Below are positions 1 through 13,620 of a DNA stretch of 64,000 nt, piece by piece. The stretch is from Gibbula magus. Taxonomy: Eukaryota; Mollusca; Gastropoda; Trochida; Trochidae. Under the pieces are notes generated by a model. It searched no databases. It was not told the DNA's origin and worked only from the letters and a program-made list of their open reading frames with translations. Both the position numbers and the translations under genes were made by a program. Within the stretch, counting starts at the first letter, position 1. Each line of letters begins with the position of its first letter. Location: positions 42,047,548-42,111,547 of the forward strand of contig OW388299.1 of the NCBI GenBank assembly GCA_936450465.1, in the 5' to 3' direction.

Positions 1-394
1 TTGTCAATATTTGTTTTATCGAATTTGTGTGTCCTTCGTTTTTTTTCTTGTAATCATCAACTTTTCGTTTGAATTTTTTTTTTTTTTAAAGTTCAGATTG
101 AAGCATAGGGCAAAATCATTATTGATTCAAGACTGATTCATTGACACCAATGGGATGTATATGTATGATAAACATAATGACAATACAAACATAAATATGT
201 GTTTCGATCCAAACTGTGAAGTACTAACAATATTTCTTTTAGTTTATACATATTTAAACATTATCTGAGAGAAAATGTCTTGATATGGATACGAATTATG
301 TGGATTAATCATTATTGATATGGTGTTTTGATGAAGAATTATAGTTTTTAACCATTTTGTGAAAGTACATGTAAAAGTTTATGGTTTGTTGTTA

Positions 395-700
395 AATAAG
401 GATCGCTGGAGATCTTTGTTGTAACACCACCTGAACACTGATCACGTCGATTTTTGGAAATATAGAAAACTTAAATTGTTCATTTAAAAGATATAATGTG
501 TAATATAGAGAATGACTGCAAGTGATTATAAGAAAAATGCCCTCGTCGAAATAATGTTCAGTCACTCGCCAAGGCTTTAGACATTTATTAGTCCGGAATA
601 TTGCCCATAATCATCCGCACCATGCTGGTTATTTTCTAAATATATCATCGTGACGAGCTTACAAATGTACTTTGAGTGATTGCAACGTTACTTTTCTTGT
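395..700. repeat. Dispersed fold-back-related repeat, copy A (partner 12715-13000)
   Basis: The run GATCGCTGGAGATC, a CTCGTCGAA block, CACTCGCCAAGGCT and a TTTTCTAAATAT tail occur here and in the same order at 12715-13000. They recur in diverged form at 33945-34250, and the CGCCAAGGCTCG core recurs in the fold-back at 41966-42109. It is an old member of a hairpin-type repeat family whose palindrome has decayed here. Confidence 0.5.
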
Positions 701-3167
701 AGTTAACCAGTAATTATCTTTTCATGAAAACATATTTTTAAAAATGCAATACAATCTGAGATAGACACAAAGGTACCCTTTTCAATAAGGTTTACAATGA
801 CTGTTTTAAAAGCACGTGACCACCCATGACGACTTTTACAATTTGTCGTTTGTTTGTTCATGGTATTTATAGTAGGATTCGGGACGCTGGCCGGAAAACG
901 TGACAGTAATAATGTTCTGCAAAGAATGGAATTCATTTCTCTAGGTTCGTTGAGGTCTTCTTACTTAGATGAACAAAAGAAAAGTGTTTACTTGTCGAAT
1001 AAGTCTCCAACTAGTGACTGATATATTTCAGTCTCTTCAATGTACAGTGTATTGCTTAACGTCCTTGACTATGTCAAAGACATTAATATTGCTATTTTTT
1101 GTTTGTCTCTTGGTGGATTCATGGCAACACGCATTCTCGTGGGTTTCTTTTTATTCAATCTGTCGCTTCTGAACCAGAAGCAGACGAACGGCATGCATTT
1201 ATGGTCAGGGAACAATTGTAGGTAGAAGATGTGTCATTATCAACTCACAAAACATTTTGATGTAAAATAAGCGTCTTTATCAAGATATAATTCATTTTTG
1301 GTATATTATTTGGTCGGGATAATGATTACCAGTTTTACGTTGAATAAATGTATTAAAATAAATTTCAAATCCTATAAGAATTTATTTCTAACGCAAAACT
1401 ATTATTTCTATTGGTGTTTGAATCATTCAAAATGATACTATCAACTCTATGTTACAGAGAAACAATCTGTAGTGGCTTAAATGCTTTACATTTGTTACTG
1501 AAGGGTCTTTTCTGATAAACTCTTACCACGTCATCACCTGCATCACCACTAAAGAACAACTGCTATTGTATATCCTCCACATATCTCTCCCTGTTCTCTC
1601 CCTTTTCCTGTCAATCATGACCACGCAATCGATACTACTTTTTTCTGCTTGCCTGAAAGACCCGATGGCCTGGTAGCATGGAACGTAGCATGGTATGGTG
1701 TCCAGCGTCCATGGGTCGTTGTAGGGCTGACATTTACTGTGCAGACTGCTTGGCAAATGGGGGTTTTACAATGTGTAATTGGTGAACCTGTGGCCACGAC
1801 CTAAACATCAATTTTCATATTTTTCTTCATCTTAAACTAAACGCACAAGAAAGCTAAATTCTTGTGTACACCTAGGCATATGAGGATTATACATTTAATT
1901 TCTCTTTCAAGAACTCCTTAAAACCTGAAATGTGGATACAAACGCCTTGGCCAAAGTGGATTATAATTAAAGTGGATTATAATTAAAGTTCTCAACCTAT
2001 AGAATGCATTACTTAATGACTAATGAGCTACAGAGCCAATGTCTTTATTTAAATGACTGTAGAAAAAATAATATTTTCTCTATCAACTTTTACATTTCTA
2101 ATAGTCTATATTTATGGGAGAAATTTCATGAAATTCTGTAAAGCCTGAAGCAGGATATTTTAATATGAGTGTCGCTATATTAAATGGTTGCCAAGAAAAC
2201 GAATTAAATATTTCCAAAAGTAACTATCAGTCTAGGATGCCCTAAAGATTCAATTACAATTTCTTAATAAGAATTAATTAGCAACCATTTAATATCTAGA
2301 GAATTCGTTTCTTTTTTGGGGCAGTTTGTACATGATTATGATTTAATAATCTGAACATGTTGGCATATGTAGAATATACGTTTCGGGAAATGTAGTGATA
2401 AGAACTTTCTTTGTGAATGTAATTGATTTTCTATATGAACATGTTAGTATCCTTGGATTATATATAAACGTGAGATTCATTTAACATACTTCCAAACCTA
2501 CACTACTGTGCATAACTTAGTACGTTTGCGATATTTGTGCTGAATGTCCGCAAAGACAGTGTACTTATATTGTACAGTAGTGTGGATCTAGGTTAAGATG
2601 TTATGCCATTGTACATGTAAATCAATCAATCAATCAAACCAATCACTTTTTACTCACTCACAAACCACCAACGCTGGTACAATGGCAGAAAAACAAAATA
2701 GACATAATATACATTTTTGCATGCGTCTTATGACCTATTTCTAAGACTTTTTCAAGATATTTATGAATTTTCACACACTTTTTCTATACTTGCACATATT
2801 GAGGTGTAAATATTTTACAATATATACATTTGGATAACACGAAAGTAAGTTTTGGGAAAAAAACAAAACTGACTGGGAGAAGAGATTCGTATCTAAATGG
2901 GATGTAAAAAAGTCATTTCCCATTACATTCTGGTTTACATAAACTTTTTTCCTTTGCAAAGCCTTGCAACCGGTCACTGTCTATGGGCAATTTTTGATTA
3001 GTACAAAGTACAAAATCTTTACATCGAGATTGAAATACATTTTGGCAGTAAAAGTTATTGTTAAAATTGAAGTTATTTCTTAGAATGTTTGTAAAATATG
3101 CCCTAAGAGCTACATAAAATATATTCTCTCTACTTTTGGTAAAACTAATGAAAGAATTTGTCTGCTC

Positions 3168-3530
3168 TTAAAGGGGCAGTAGCACGTTTTTTCGCTGAAA
3201 TATGTGGATGAAATGTATTTGGAAAATAATGTAACCAAAAGTAAAACACCCTTCTCTCTTTCAGAAAATCAAGTTAAAAATGAGTGTACATGTTCCGGAA
3301 AGCCATGAGAATCGTTTTTTGTCATTCAAAATAATAAAATGTGTTCACAATAAAATGGCCGCCATGCAATTTTTGCTTTATACGCAACACCGTTATTACC
3401 ACTACGGATAATTGGTTTCTGTGATAAGATGTTTTACCCTCTAAAGTAAATATAAATGGCATAAACTATCATTTTAAATTGGAAATTTGCAAAAATAAAA
3501 TTTGCAAAAAACGTGCTACTGCCCCTTTAA
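3168..3530 (-). mobile_element. TTAA-target MITE (piggyBac-type), copy A, reverse orientation
   Basis: A 355-bp element (3172-3526) lies between TTAA at 3168-3171 and TTAA at 3527-3530. Its ends are inverted repeats, AGGGGCAGTAGCACG and CGTGCTACTGCCCCT. It has no coding capacity. The conserved interior includes GGGTAAAACATC, GGCGGCCATTTTATTG and CATGTACACTCATTT, all read on the minus strand here. A TTAA target duplication with precise ends is the hallmark of the piggyBac superfamily, so this is a non-autonomous member by inference. The same site in copy B holds an element of the opposite orientation. Confidence 0.9.
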
Positions 3531-6500
3531 GATCAGTCAAGGTATTGGATACAGAGAAGGATCAACAAATAGATCACTTAGTCAAATATTGTTTAACAAA
3601 GTTTGAAAGTAGCCATGGAACTCCAATTGGAAGCTGTTTATATTTAATCAAATATAATTAAAATAGCGACCTTTTTGACTTGGGCATGCAGATGACAAAA
3701 AGTTTATGCCAAAATGACAAAATGTATTGATTCATTCTAATACAAATAGTTTTATGGTGTGGACTTGCGAGGTCTTTTTTTCACAGATAATTATTTAAAT
3801 AGATTTTCCTGAATATTTTATATGACATCGCCCAATGAACATAGATTGATTTACTGGACACAAGTTTTGAAACGTATACAATTATGATAAATACGATTTA
3901 ACATATAAATCATATATGCATGTCATGGTATTAATACCTCCATATAGCGTACATATATTTATAAGTCCAGGGCGTTGCTATTAATGTCCACTGTGACAAA
4001 TGCAATGTATCACCTGTAAAAACGACTACATGTACCATAGAACGTTGAAGTAATCTATGTCTATCACATTCTCTCTCTCTCTATGTCATCTAAGTTGTGA
4101 AACAAAACTCTACAGCATTTGATTATTCAAGGATAAAAATCACAGGTGACCATTTTTGCACAACTCTTCAAGTCACGTTGCTACTTGATTAGTTCAATGC
4201 ATGCGTGTTCTTACGAAAAGTCCCTGATTTTGTTGACCCAGTGGCAATTCTCTCCAATCATTTAACATCAGGAAGAAGAAAATGTTATTTTCCCATTTGC
4301 ACAAACAACAATGTCAGTAAATCTAAAAAAGGAAGTTTGATAAAGTAGTTCTCGACAAAACTTCTTTTGCGAAACTTTTGGAATCAATAAATCTCTATTT
4401 GAAGGAAGGGTTTTCAGAGGAGATATCTGATTTCAGTATCAGGTTTCCATTGATAGAATACTGAAATTGACAGTCCACTTTCATTACCCCTATCTATCAA
4501 CGTCTTACAAATCAAGCAGCTTGACATAACTGAATGGAGAGAAAATCATAAGTTTCTCAAATTCTCAACACAATTCTAATTTCTTCTTTTCCCTAGTTAA
4601 TATCTTCAGAGCGAATGTTTGGGATGAATGTAACTGCAGTATTTCTTATTCTCGGGTAATCACCGGGTTATATGGGTCGATATTAAAATTCCATCTTGCT
4701 TCACCTGGTTATGTGTAAAAGCAAAGCTCTTCCAAATCCGATGATTGTCTTATCAGCATTTATTGAAGATATGACGAATGGTCACCAATCACGACCGAGC
4801 GAAATATTAATTTTTGAATGATGTTCTATAGCTCAAAGGAGATTTTATGAAAACATAATCCTGAAGTTGAATTTAGAGACCGAAATCGGAAATGAAAGTC
4901 TGTTAAATGAGTTGCATTATGTGGGATATGTATTTATCGGTGTAACGCTCAGCCCTATTAAAGTAACAGTAAGTATAGTTTTGGTTGTCATACATGCCAA
5001 AATAACACATTTGGTGATATAAGGGAAAATTCACGCTTAACTAATTTGCACATGCCAGCCGAGGTACCATTCCCGGTTTTAAACTAAATGAACTAGCCTA
5101 TAAATGGTAATTGTTAGAAAACGTCATGACTTCTCGGTAAAATAACACCATGTATAATGTTTGGCATAATTTGACTCCATCAACATATTTAATGTTTCAA
5201 AGGCAAACTGTGCACGTATCTCCGTTAGATGTCAACATTATCAATATGCGATACTCATCTGCAAAGTAAAATTAATTAAGACATAGTTATATTTCAAAAT
5301 CAAATTGTAAAGTTGAACTATTTGATATTTGCAAAAGACGATTACAGTTCAAGCTCTTACTGTCCATTATTTACAAGAAATGGAAAAAAACGATTGCAAG
5401 GGAACTTCAGCTTAATGGATTGAAAATGAAACACAGATCAGATTATGGTTTTAAAATTGAATCTTAATTATAGACCCGGTTTATAATTGATGGGGAGAGC
5501 TGGTATCCGAAACATTTGCAGGCGGAAAATTGGTATGAAATAAGTTAATTGAAGTTATATGAAGTTACATGGTTAAACATGCGAGCGTCAGCTGCACTGC
5601 TTCAGAGACCATCGATGCTGTTTGGTGATTCTGTAAGAACCTCTCTTCGATGTCAATGATCGTGGAATCGCGAAATGTTTTAACATTAGCATAGTAATTA
5701 CTCATGTTCATGACACTCACCTATAGTCCCGTTTATTCCTTATACCTAGACGCATTCAACAACAGTACGTAAATTTCGTAATTCATGCAAAAAAAGCATT
5801 TCTCAATGAAAGAGGAAAACCTCCTTTGGACGCCATTGTTTTATTTGTGCATGCTCGTCATCGACCGATAATTCAAGGAAATAGTCGATCTTCCTTCTGA
5901 TTCCGGACGAAGTTCCTTCCGACACCGCATGTCTGTTTCTGTAAGTACCGTGGAATCAACGATATTGCTGCGTTTGTTTCGGGAAAAGGGGGCGTTTTCT
6001 ACCGTTATGAGCGCGTTTCTTTCAAATATGGAAGGGCTATCTTCAAATTTGACGCATTTCCTTCCATTACTTACAGGGCATGATTAACAAAAATTGTCGA
6101 TAGGAAACTATATATTCTGATGAACAACCTCTCTATATTTGACTATACTGTATATTTGAAGGCAATAAACATCGACAGAATATCCCATCATAAGATAACA
6201 CTATTCCATGCGACATATGAGTGACATTAGTTACTCATTATGTAAAATAATTTTTTAAAATGTAAGATGCATATACATTGACAGCTCAATTAACTCTTCT
6301 GAAGCATCCAACAGATTCATAAAAATGATAAATGTGATTCGCTGCGGGTCACATGTGAGTAGCACAAATTTTCAATTTCAACTTTCAACTACATAATCGT
6401 TCTTCTTGAGATATACTTGTACACATCCTCAGTAACCCAGGGCTGAATGTGCAAATCATCTGCTACATCTATATTACCCATTGAGTTCTTCAACATGAAA

Positions 6501-9341
6501 ACTTGTGTTGAAATAACCCGTCATTATCTTTGATTGGTATGCCAATCAAAATATTGTGTATGCCCAGCGAGCACTCCGAGGGCATCCAAAACAATTCTGT
6601 CATTCATGAAATATGATTCTGTAAACTAACTCAAGCTCAGATCTTGGATTTGCAACCAAACAAATGGGTACCTTGAAATATTTAAGTGATCATCGAATGG
6701 GCAAAGCACATTAATCATTAAATATTCTTCTTTTCGTGAAGAGAAACAAAATATTAACAGTCGTGGCTGCGCTATTCTTGAAAAAGGCATTTTCACTTTC
6801 CTAGATGAGATATACATGGTATTCGACGAGAAATGTCTGCTATTCTCTATATCATAAAATTGATATATTCAATAAGTGTCGTCTGAAAGGTTTTATTTTT
6901 TCACATATACGCATGTTAGTGTCAGTATCCGCATCATTGATAGTATTCTAGAAGATTAATATTAATCTAGCCTGTGGTTTTCAGAAATCTGAGATTCATG
7001 TGTCCATAATCTGTAGAAAAGTTTACGATTATTTCGAAATTTATGTCAACCAATTGTTATCAGTTGTTTCCATAAATCTTAGTGGTCTTAAGGCCTTTCC
7101 TCATACCTGGTTTTATATTAGTGTTTCTTTTTCTTTTTCAATATATAACTGCTCTTGAAATCAATTGTGCAGTATAGTTCTTGTACAAGCGTTTGTACTT
7201 TTGAGACTAACACAATGACTTATTTAGTCAGAATAGTATTGTTTGAATAGACTATTCTAACATATGTCGCGGGTTAAGGCCTTGAGTCTAGCCGTCGAGA
7301 CAAAAATAGGACGGAGATCCTCGTTCTGGTTAAAATTCATCGTTATTGCCTGTAAATGACAAGTTCAACATTAGTGAAATGTTTGAAGTGTCAGCCATAC
7401 GTTCGATGGCTGACAGATGACAATTGAGTGTGATTCAAATTGTCATATGTCACAGGCGTAGAAGCCCGTAATTTGGCTTAAAGCCAAATACGGGTAGAAC
7501 GTACAACTCACTAAGACAGCGGAGAAGCAGCCTTCTGATGGAAAGAAAGAGATATAAAAGGCTGTCGTCGACACATAGGAAATATTTCTGAAGGATAAAA
7601 TACATGAACTTGTTATGACGCATATTTTATCGTTTGAGTATGAAAGATTCGTGTCTAAAAACCGGACTTTGACAAATTTGATACACAACCTGCACCCGCT
7701 TGCTTTAATCCGCTAATACTTCAAAATCCTCTTAGAGATTAAGGCATTGACTTCAGCCTAATTGAGGCTTTGTGCAGGTGATCACTGTAAATCGAAATAA
7801 TAAAATACTGGGTTAATGTAAATCATATTTCAGAAAATGACAACCGACAAATAGGAAACCTCAGTAAACATGCTGGAATTTCCTTTTCGAGGTTGGGCAT
7901 ATTACTCATAATGAATCAAGTTGGTAAACATTGATGATTACAGCTGTACTCATTATACTGCTATGGATTAAATTTTGAAAAATGAACCTACGGATATTCA
8001 TGAATTTATGTTACTCATTTCGTAGCATGATTCTTTTTTCTTTTGCAGAAAGTGGATAAAAATGATTTAATCATTATCTGTATAATTAATTCAATGATAG
8101 CATGGTAAATAATGTCATTTTAACTAATAATTAAATTTCATTATTCAATTAACAATCATTGATTGTGTTCATCTTCATTTGTAACAGTTCTCACATATAT
8201 TTTCTGACCTCTAATAATAAATTTTGTTACTCTTCAGCCAGTAATTGCAGATTTTTTTAGATCTATTTCGATATATTTGGTGCACAGATAGGATTTCACT
8301 ATTGAAAGGATTAAAGATGACCTATTAAGAAGTTGTCCGCGGTAGACAACAGGTATTGCGGGTCTGAAAAGGAAGACTTTCTGACTAATAGGTCCTTTGA
8401 TGACAAAGAGTAAGGACTGATGTTGTATGATTTCAATTCACTCATTCCTGACCTTTTCAGAGTATTTTTCCAGTTGAAGGACTGTTACATGTATATACTC
8501 GAACTCAATACAAAAAGGCAATATTTTTACATCTTCAAGAAACATTACAATGAATATTAAGGACCCACATAGGTTACTCAAGTCATCTCTTCTAACGCAA
8601 CCTCTGTCACAAATAACATTCTAATAATTGTGTGGTTCAATAGACTGAAGAAACAACACATAACCGCATTTTATTTATTTCAAATTTTGACAAGTGAGAT
8701 TTTTATATGTGTCAATAATGATGGAGTTCAAGGGTCTTGCTTTGTTTTTAGTCAGTACTTACATTTTCGACATTTTGCCAGGTATGCTTGTTGCAATTAG
8801 GTATCAATATCCTTCCCAGAGAGGTAACTCCTTTTATTTTTCCAACGTGATGTACGCAAGCTCACATATCTAATCTGTGTTAGAACGTAAGGTTAACAAT
8901 TTAATTGAAAAATTGAACTGACGTTTTATTATTCGACGTGTCAACTCTTGTTTTTTTAATTGTTTTAATGATAGTTTTATGGTGGTTACTTTCTTTACAT
9001 AAAATAATGTATAGACATATATCTCTTGTAACAACTATCAGCTGATGTTGATGATTTGATTATTATAATGAAGGCATCGCAAATCATGATAGGAACGCTT
9101 ATTGCTCTCCTAAAAAACTCAAAGTGAATGAATATACAACTACTAGATAACTTCACCATGTGCGATGCTATAACAGAATTTTTTTCCCACTTGAATGATC
9201 AGTCTGAAGGATTTCATTCCTTAGCTATCAGCTTTAACATTTCCTCGGTGAAATAAAGTATATAATTTATTATTTGAGGTTATACAAGTCATAACTTATA
9301 GATACATTTATGAGATAATTTGAAATTTGGTCGTATGGGTA

Positions 9342-9600
9342 CAGAAACACGGCGTCAATCTACGTGAGTACATTTTCGTTAAAAAAATATCTTTCAGCAG
9401 AAAGGTTTCCTGATGTACATGCACTTACCCGTTGTCTAATGTACATGTTCCGTATTCTCGCGGGTATAAGATCATGCAAACAAACATCGTATAACTACTC
9501 ACCATTCGTCAAAGTAACTGCTACCGTCATGCCGCTTTGTACGCTTTGGTATTTGTGTAATTTAGTGATACGAGCATTGGATAACACCATCATGTCAATA
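9342..9600. other. 259-bp segment present in copy A and absent from copy B
   Basis: Copy B joins GGTAC directly to TGTAATAAAAGGC, while copy A has about 259 bp between the equivalent points. No terminal repeats or target duplication are visible, so insertion in A and deletion in B cannot be told apart. An 80-codon ORF lies inside it but has no recognisable features and no partner in B. Confidence 0.7.
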
Positions 9601-9651
9601 TTGTAATCAAAGGCAAAAAGTTTTTACTTTTACTTTGATTTGGATACTTCC

Positions 9652-9890
9652 TAAGAGCCCAACTTCCAAACGCAAGGCATAACTCTTGCCAGTATGCATT
9701 ACCGGCTGATTTAACCCTTGCGGTATTTCCCTCGCTTTGTTGTGTCAAGATAGTGAATCGCTGCACCAGAAATGTATAGCGGGCCTGGATTTCTAAACAC
9801 AGATTTCTTGAGGAAATACTGAAAGGCCTAAATCAGCCAGTAATGGAGACTGGCAAGAGTTATGCCTTGCATTTGGAAGTTGTAAGAGCC
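9652..9890. mobile_element. 223-bp hAT-type MITE, copy A only
   Basis: The element 9660-9882 is flanked by the 8-bp direct repeat TAAGAGCC (9652-9659 and 9883-9890). Its ends are 34-bp inverted repeats with one mismatch, beginning CAACTTCCAAAYGCAAGG, and pairing continues weakly inward for roughly 70 bp. Copy B shows the empty site with one TAAGAGCC at 23506-23513. An 8-bp duplication with short inverted repeats is typical of hAT elements. There is no coding sequence. Confidence 0.92.
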
Positions 9891-11965
9891 AGGAGAAGAC
9901 ACAATAACAGATTAGATTTACGATTAATTTGTAAGCGGATAATTCCTAGCTTCAAGTATGAAAACGTTCCTCATCGCATTCAAACTTGAATTAGAGCTAT
10001 TCTAAAACCCACCACAATGTTTGAAGTGAGTTGAAAAAATTCTAATTTTAACATGAAAGGAAAGCGTTCCTGATATCAAAGGTTAGTTACTTGAACCAGA
10101 TGAAGATAAATTCGTTATTTTACTTTAGTTTGAGAGTAACAATTCTCAAAAAAGTGGAATAAGGATATTGCTTTTGTTGAATAATAGTTACAGGGACATG
10201 TGTATCTTGTTGTGGCCGTCTGCTGTATCATACAACATCACCATGAATCGTTGCTTGCATTTTTGGAAAAAGGAACCATTCCATGCCAATTCTACTACCA
10301 CTTGTAACTAGTTTGATCTATTGTTTAAACTCTGAGGATTTTCTAACTTTCCTTTGTTTGTAATATTCCTATTAAAGTATTGTACAGGAGAGACAATTAA
10401 GTTGTTGATATTGTTTATTGTAAATATTTGAATGCGTAATGGAATATCTCATTTCTTCATGTCCTATTATTATTAAAAAGAACACCTAGGGTGTTGTTCA
10501 TATTGAGTCATATAATCATGATATGTTACTCGCTGACTCTGGTGTTAGTTTTCAAAATCTCTTTCAAATAGAATTTAGAGATCAGTAAGCTGTGGGTGTT
10601 TACATCAGAAAACGCTGGAATACTGCGTCATGAAATGTTTATTTCTAATCCAGGTCTTTTCATTTGAAAATTGAAATATTATAATCTGTCTGTCATGCTC
10701 GAGTATTAACTGAGGAGCGCAATCCAGGGGAATGGCCAACCAAGAATCTTTTTAAATCCGCAACGAAATCTCATTACATTCACATCAAAGCCAGGACTTT
10801 TCAACGAAGATATCAGGATTCCACATTTGACACAATGTCTGCAGCCTCTTATGAGGTAAAAGAGAAGGACAGGTTAATATTATAGTGTCACGTTCATGTG
10901 AACTTGCAGCAAATTAATTTGTATTATGTAGTCCATTTATTGGTGAACAAAGATATAGTGGCTTATTAAAGGACGCTACAGATTGAGATAATAAAGGATG
11001 CTATAAACGATAACATTTTTAATTATCGTATAGACGTATCTCTTGTTAAAATAACCGATCATAATTTTAACATTTACATCTTATTTTGGCATCTTTGAAA
11101 AATCAGCTTTCATAATACGTCAAATCTGCATCTTTAGATCAAACGTTTTCTGCATCAATGAGCTAGTTACACAAAGTATCCATAAGAGATTTAAAAGGAT
11201 TTCAGAAAAACCTCTCAAATTGTCATTCTGCTTCACATTTTCTTAAATAAAGGCGTTGATTTCACAGAGAGGATTTAATCCAATCTGTACAACAATCTCC
11301 CCAGGGAGGTTGGAACAGTTTCTCTCTTTAGAGCTAGAGTCCTATAATAACCACTTGTGAAGAACTGATTGATATTAGAAAAGCGTGTTTGCCTCTAATA
11401 CCACTGAGTACAAATAGGCAATCAATTCAATAAGAAACGTTGAACAGCTGATGCAAACATCTTGAAGTGAAACTTTCATTTTTAATAACATATACCAAAC
11501 GGCATCAATAGAGTTATTTTATCGAGAAGGACTGCTCACTTCAACCGAGTGGAGGATACTTGAAAATGATTCAGAAGTGACATTATCAACATTCTAGCCA
11601 TATAACGTGATACTTGAAAACCTTTCTAAACCGTATCACCCGGTACGAGGAACTTAAAACATTGTAATTCCCTCCAGGAGGGTTTACACAGACAAGTGTT
11701 TACCCTGTTTTGAGGAATTACAATGATTGTAAAGCCTGACATATTTCGAAGATGACGGCTTGAAAGTAAAGATTTGAAGAAACTTTTTTAGACTTATTTT
11801 GAAACATTTCGCAAATATATGACAGAATATGAGCAGCAAATGTTTTAGAGAATGTGCGTCTATCCACTAACACCTTTTGTACGTGAGCTAGCGCTTTAGT
11901 GTATGACTCCAACGAGGCAGATGAGATTCCACGGTACAAAATCAACTTATATAGTATGACAGTGT

Positions 11966-12261
11966 CATCTGCCAACTTTCAACCTGGCACATTCTGGAGA
12001 AACATCTTTTTCTGTCCTCTTCGAAATTGTCGCATGAAGTAACTAAAGACACGCTCAACCATTTGATTTATTTAAAGCTTTTTTGTATTTTAAAATAAAT
12101 TATTCTGAGAAAATGTCTCTGTGTTATCGCTTTGACGACCTGTCATTTGCTTTTTTCAAACAGCAGATACTCTCTCGACAGCTGAAGGTTCCTAGACCTG
12201 CCATTGTAAACATTTTAAGCGAAACTTGCTTCTGGCTTTTAATGTTGCAAGTGATGGCAAT
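11966..12261. other. Spacer between copy A end and copy B start
   Basis: About 296 bp lie between the place where copy A loses similarity to B (about 11965) and the base that pairs with window position 1 (12262). They have no partner in the window. Either they are the first part of the repeat unit, whose copy-A counterpart lies left of the window, or they are spacer. A short ORF here is not supported as a gene. Confidence 0.6.
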
Positions 12262-13151
12262 TTGTCAATATATGTTTTATCGAATTTGTGTGTCTTCGTT
12301 TTTTTCTTGTAATCATCAACTTTTAGTTTGAATGTTTTTTTAAATGAACAGATTGAAGCCAAGGGTAAAATCATGTGGCATTGTATCTTAACAAATTTGA
12401 AACATCAGAAGAAACCTTGTTCATATGTCCCAGAGGTTATTGATTCAAGACTGATTCATTGACACCAATGAGATTTATATGTATGATAAACATAATGACA
12501 ATAGAAACATAAATAATTGTTTCGATCCAAACTTTGAAGTACTAACAATATTTCTTTTAGTTTATCAATATTTTTAAGTTACCTGAGAGAAAAAGTCTTG
12601 ATATGGATACGAATTATGTGGATTAATCATTATTGATATGGTGTTTTGATGAAGAAATATAGTTTTTAACCATTTTGTGAAAGGACATGTAAAAGTTTAT
12701 TTTTGCTGTTAAATAAGGATCGCTGGAGATCTCTGTTGTAACACCACATGAACACTGATCACGTCGATGTTTGGAAATATAGAAAACTTAAATTGTTCAT
12801 TTAAAAGATATAATGTGTAATATAGAGAATGACTGCAAGTGATTATAAGAAATATGCCCTCGTCGAATTATTGTTCAGTCACTCGCCAAGGCTTTAGACA
12901 TTTATTAGTCCGGAATATTGCCCATAATAATGGTACTTTTCTAAATATATCATCGTGACGAGCCTACTTTGAGTGATTGCAACATTACTTTTCTTGTTGT
13001 TAACCAGTAATTATATTTTCATGAAAACATATTTTTAAAAATACAATACAATCTTCAATAAGGTTTACAATGACTGTTTTACAACCACGTCAATCTGGTG
13101 ACCACCCATGACGACTTTTACAATTTGTCGTTTGTTTGTTCATGATATATA

Positions 13152-13620
13152 TACCGTATTCGCCGTAATAGAAGCCCTTGGCGTTTAGAAAATTGGAAAA
13201 AGGGGGCGTTTATTAAAATGACTTTAAACAATCCAAAAGAAAAAGAAACATCGATTTTATTTAAGAGTTTTAATCAAAATAAGTGTAACAAATAAATGTA
13301 AAGAAGAGTTAAATGTAGTTGTGGGACATCTTCCAAGAGAGTTGAGCCAGACATTTTCCTAACATGGCGGTCGAATAGAATGTGTAGTGACTGATCGTTA
13401 CAGACATTCGACAGTCCCGGGTGACTGGAAATACCATGTACCTTACACTTTATTGGACATAAGAGGTTGATAGCAAGATTGAAAACTCTTCTTCAGTGAA
13501 ACACCAGTAAGGTAAGTCGATACAAAAGGGGGGCGTTTCTTAGGGGTCATTTTCCGCGAGTCAAAAATGGCTTAGGGGGGCGTTTATTAGGAGAGGGCGT
13601 TTATTAGGATGAATACGGTA
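13152..13620. mobile_element. 465-bp MITE with TA target, copy B only
   Basis: The element 13154-13618 begins CCGTATTCGCC and ends GAATACGG. Its terminal inverted repeats are about 25 bp, imperfect, and extend into an AATAAACGCCC-like block. TA lies on both sides. Copy A has the empty site with one TA at 870-871 between identical flanks, so the ends and the TA duplication are seen directly. The interior has several GGGGGCGTTTATTA-like blocks near both ends and no ORF. TA duplication fits the Tc1/mariner group, but other superfamilies are not excluded. Confidence 0.88.

Larger units (their letters stand above)
1..11965 (+). repeat. Copy A of a ~13-kb direct tandem duplication (left-truncated by window)
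   Basis: The sequence from base 1 matches the sequence from 12262 in the same order and orientation until about 11962, where the match to 25528 stops. Some blocks differ by only 1-3 bases per 100, for example the sequence flanking 3168-3530; others carry short indels. Differences from copy B include a 16-bp tandem doubling (1955-1986), a shorter 5' part around 1300-1330, and the element-sized indels listed separately. No coding gene was recognised. The small ORFs present differ between the copies mainly at amino-acid-changing positions. Confidence 0.93.

Noticed and set aside
6626..6817. 63-codon minus-strand frame with a partner at 20382-20573
   Set aside because: Six residue changes in 63 codons between copies whose DNA differs by only a few percent. 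This does not look like purifying selection.
7443..7688. 81-codon minus-strand frame kept open in both tandem copies (partner 21199-21444)
   Set aside because: Of seven base differences between the copies, about five change the amino acid, as expected without selection on a protein. No domain is recognised.
9364..9606. 80-codon frame in the copy-A-only segment
   Set aside because: No domain, no counterpart in copy B, and no splice or promoter support.
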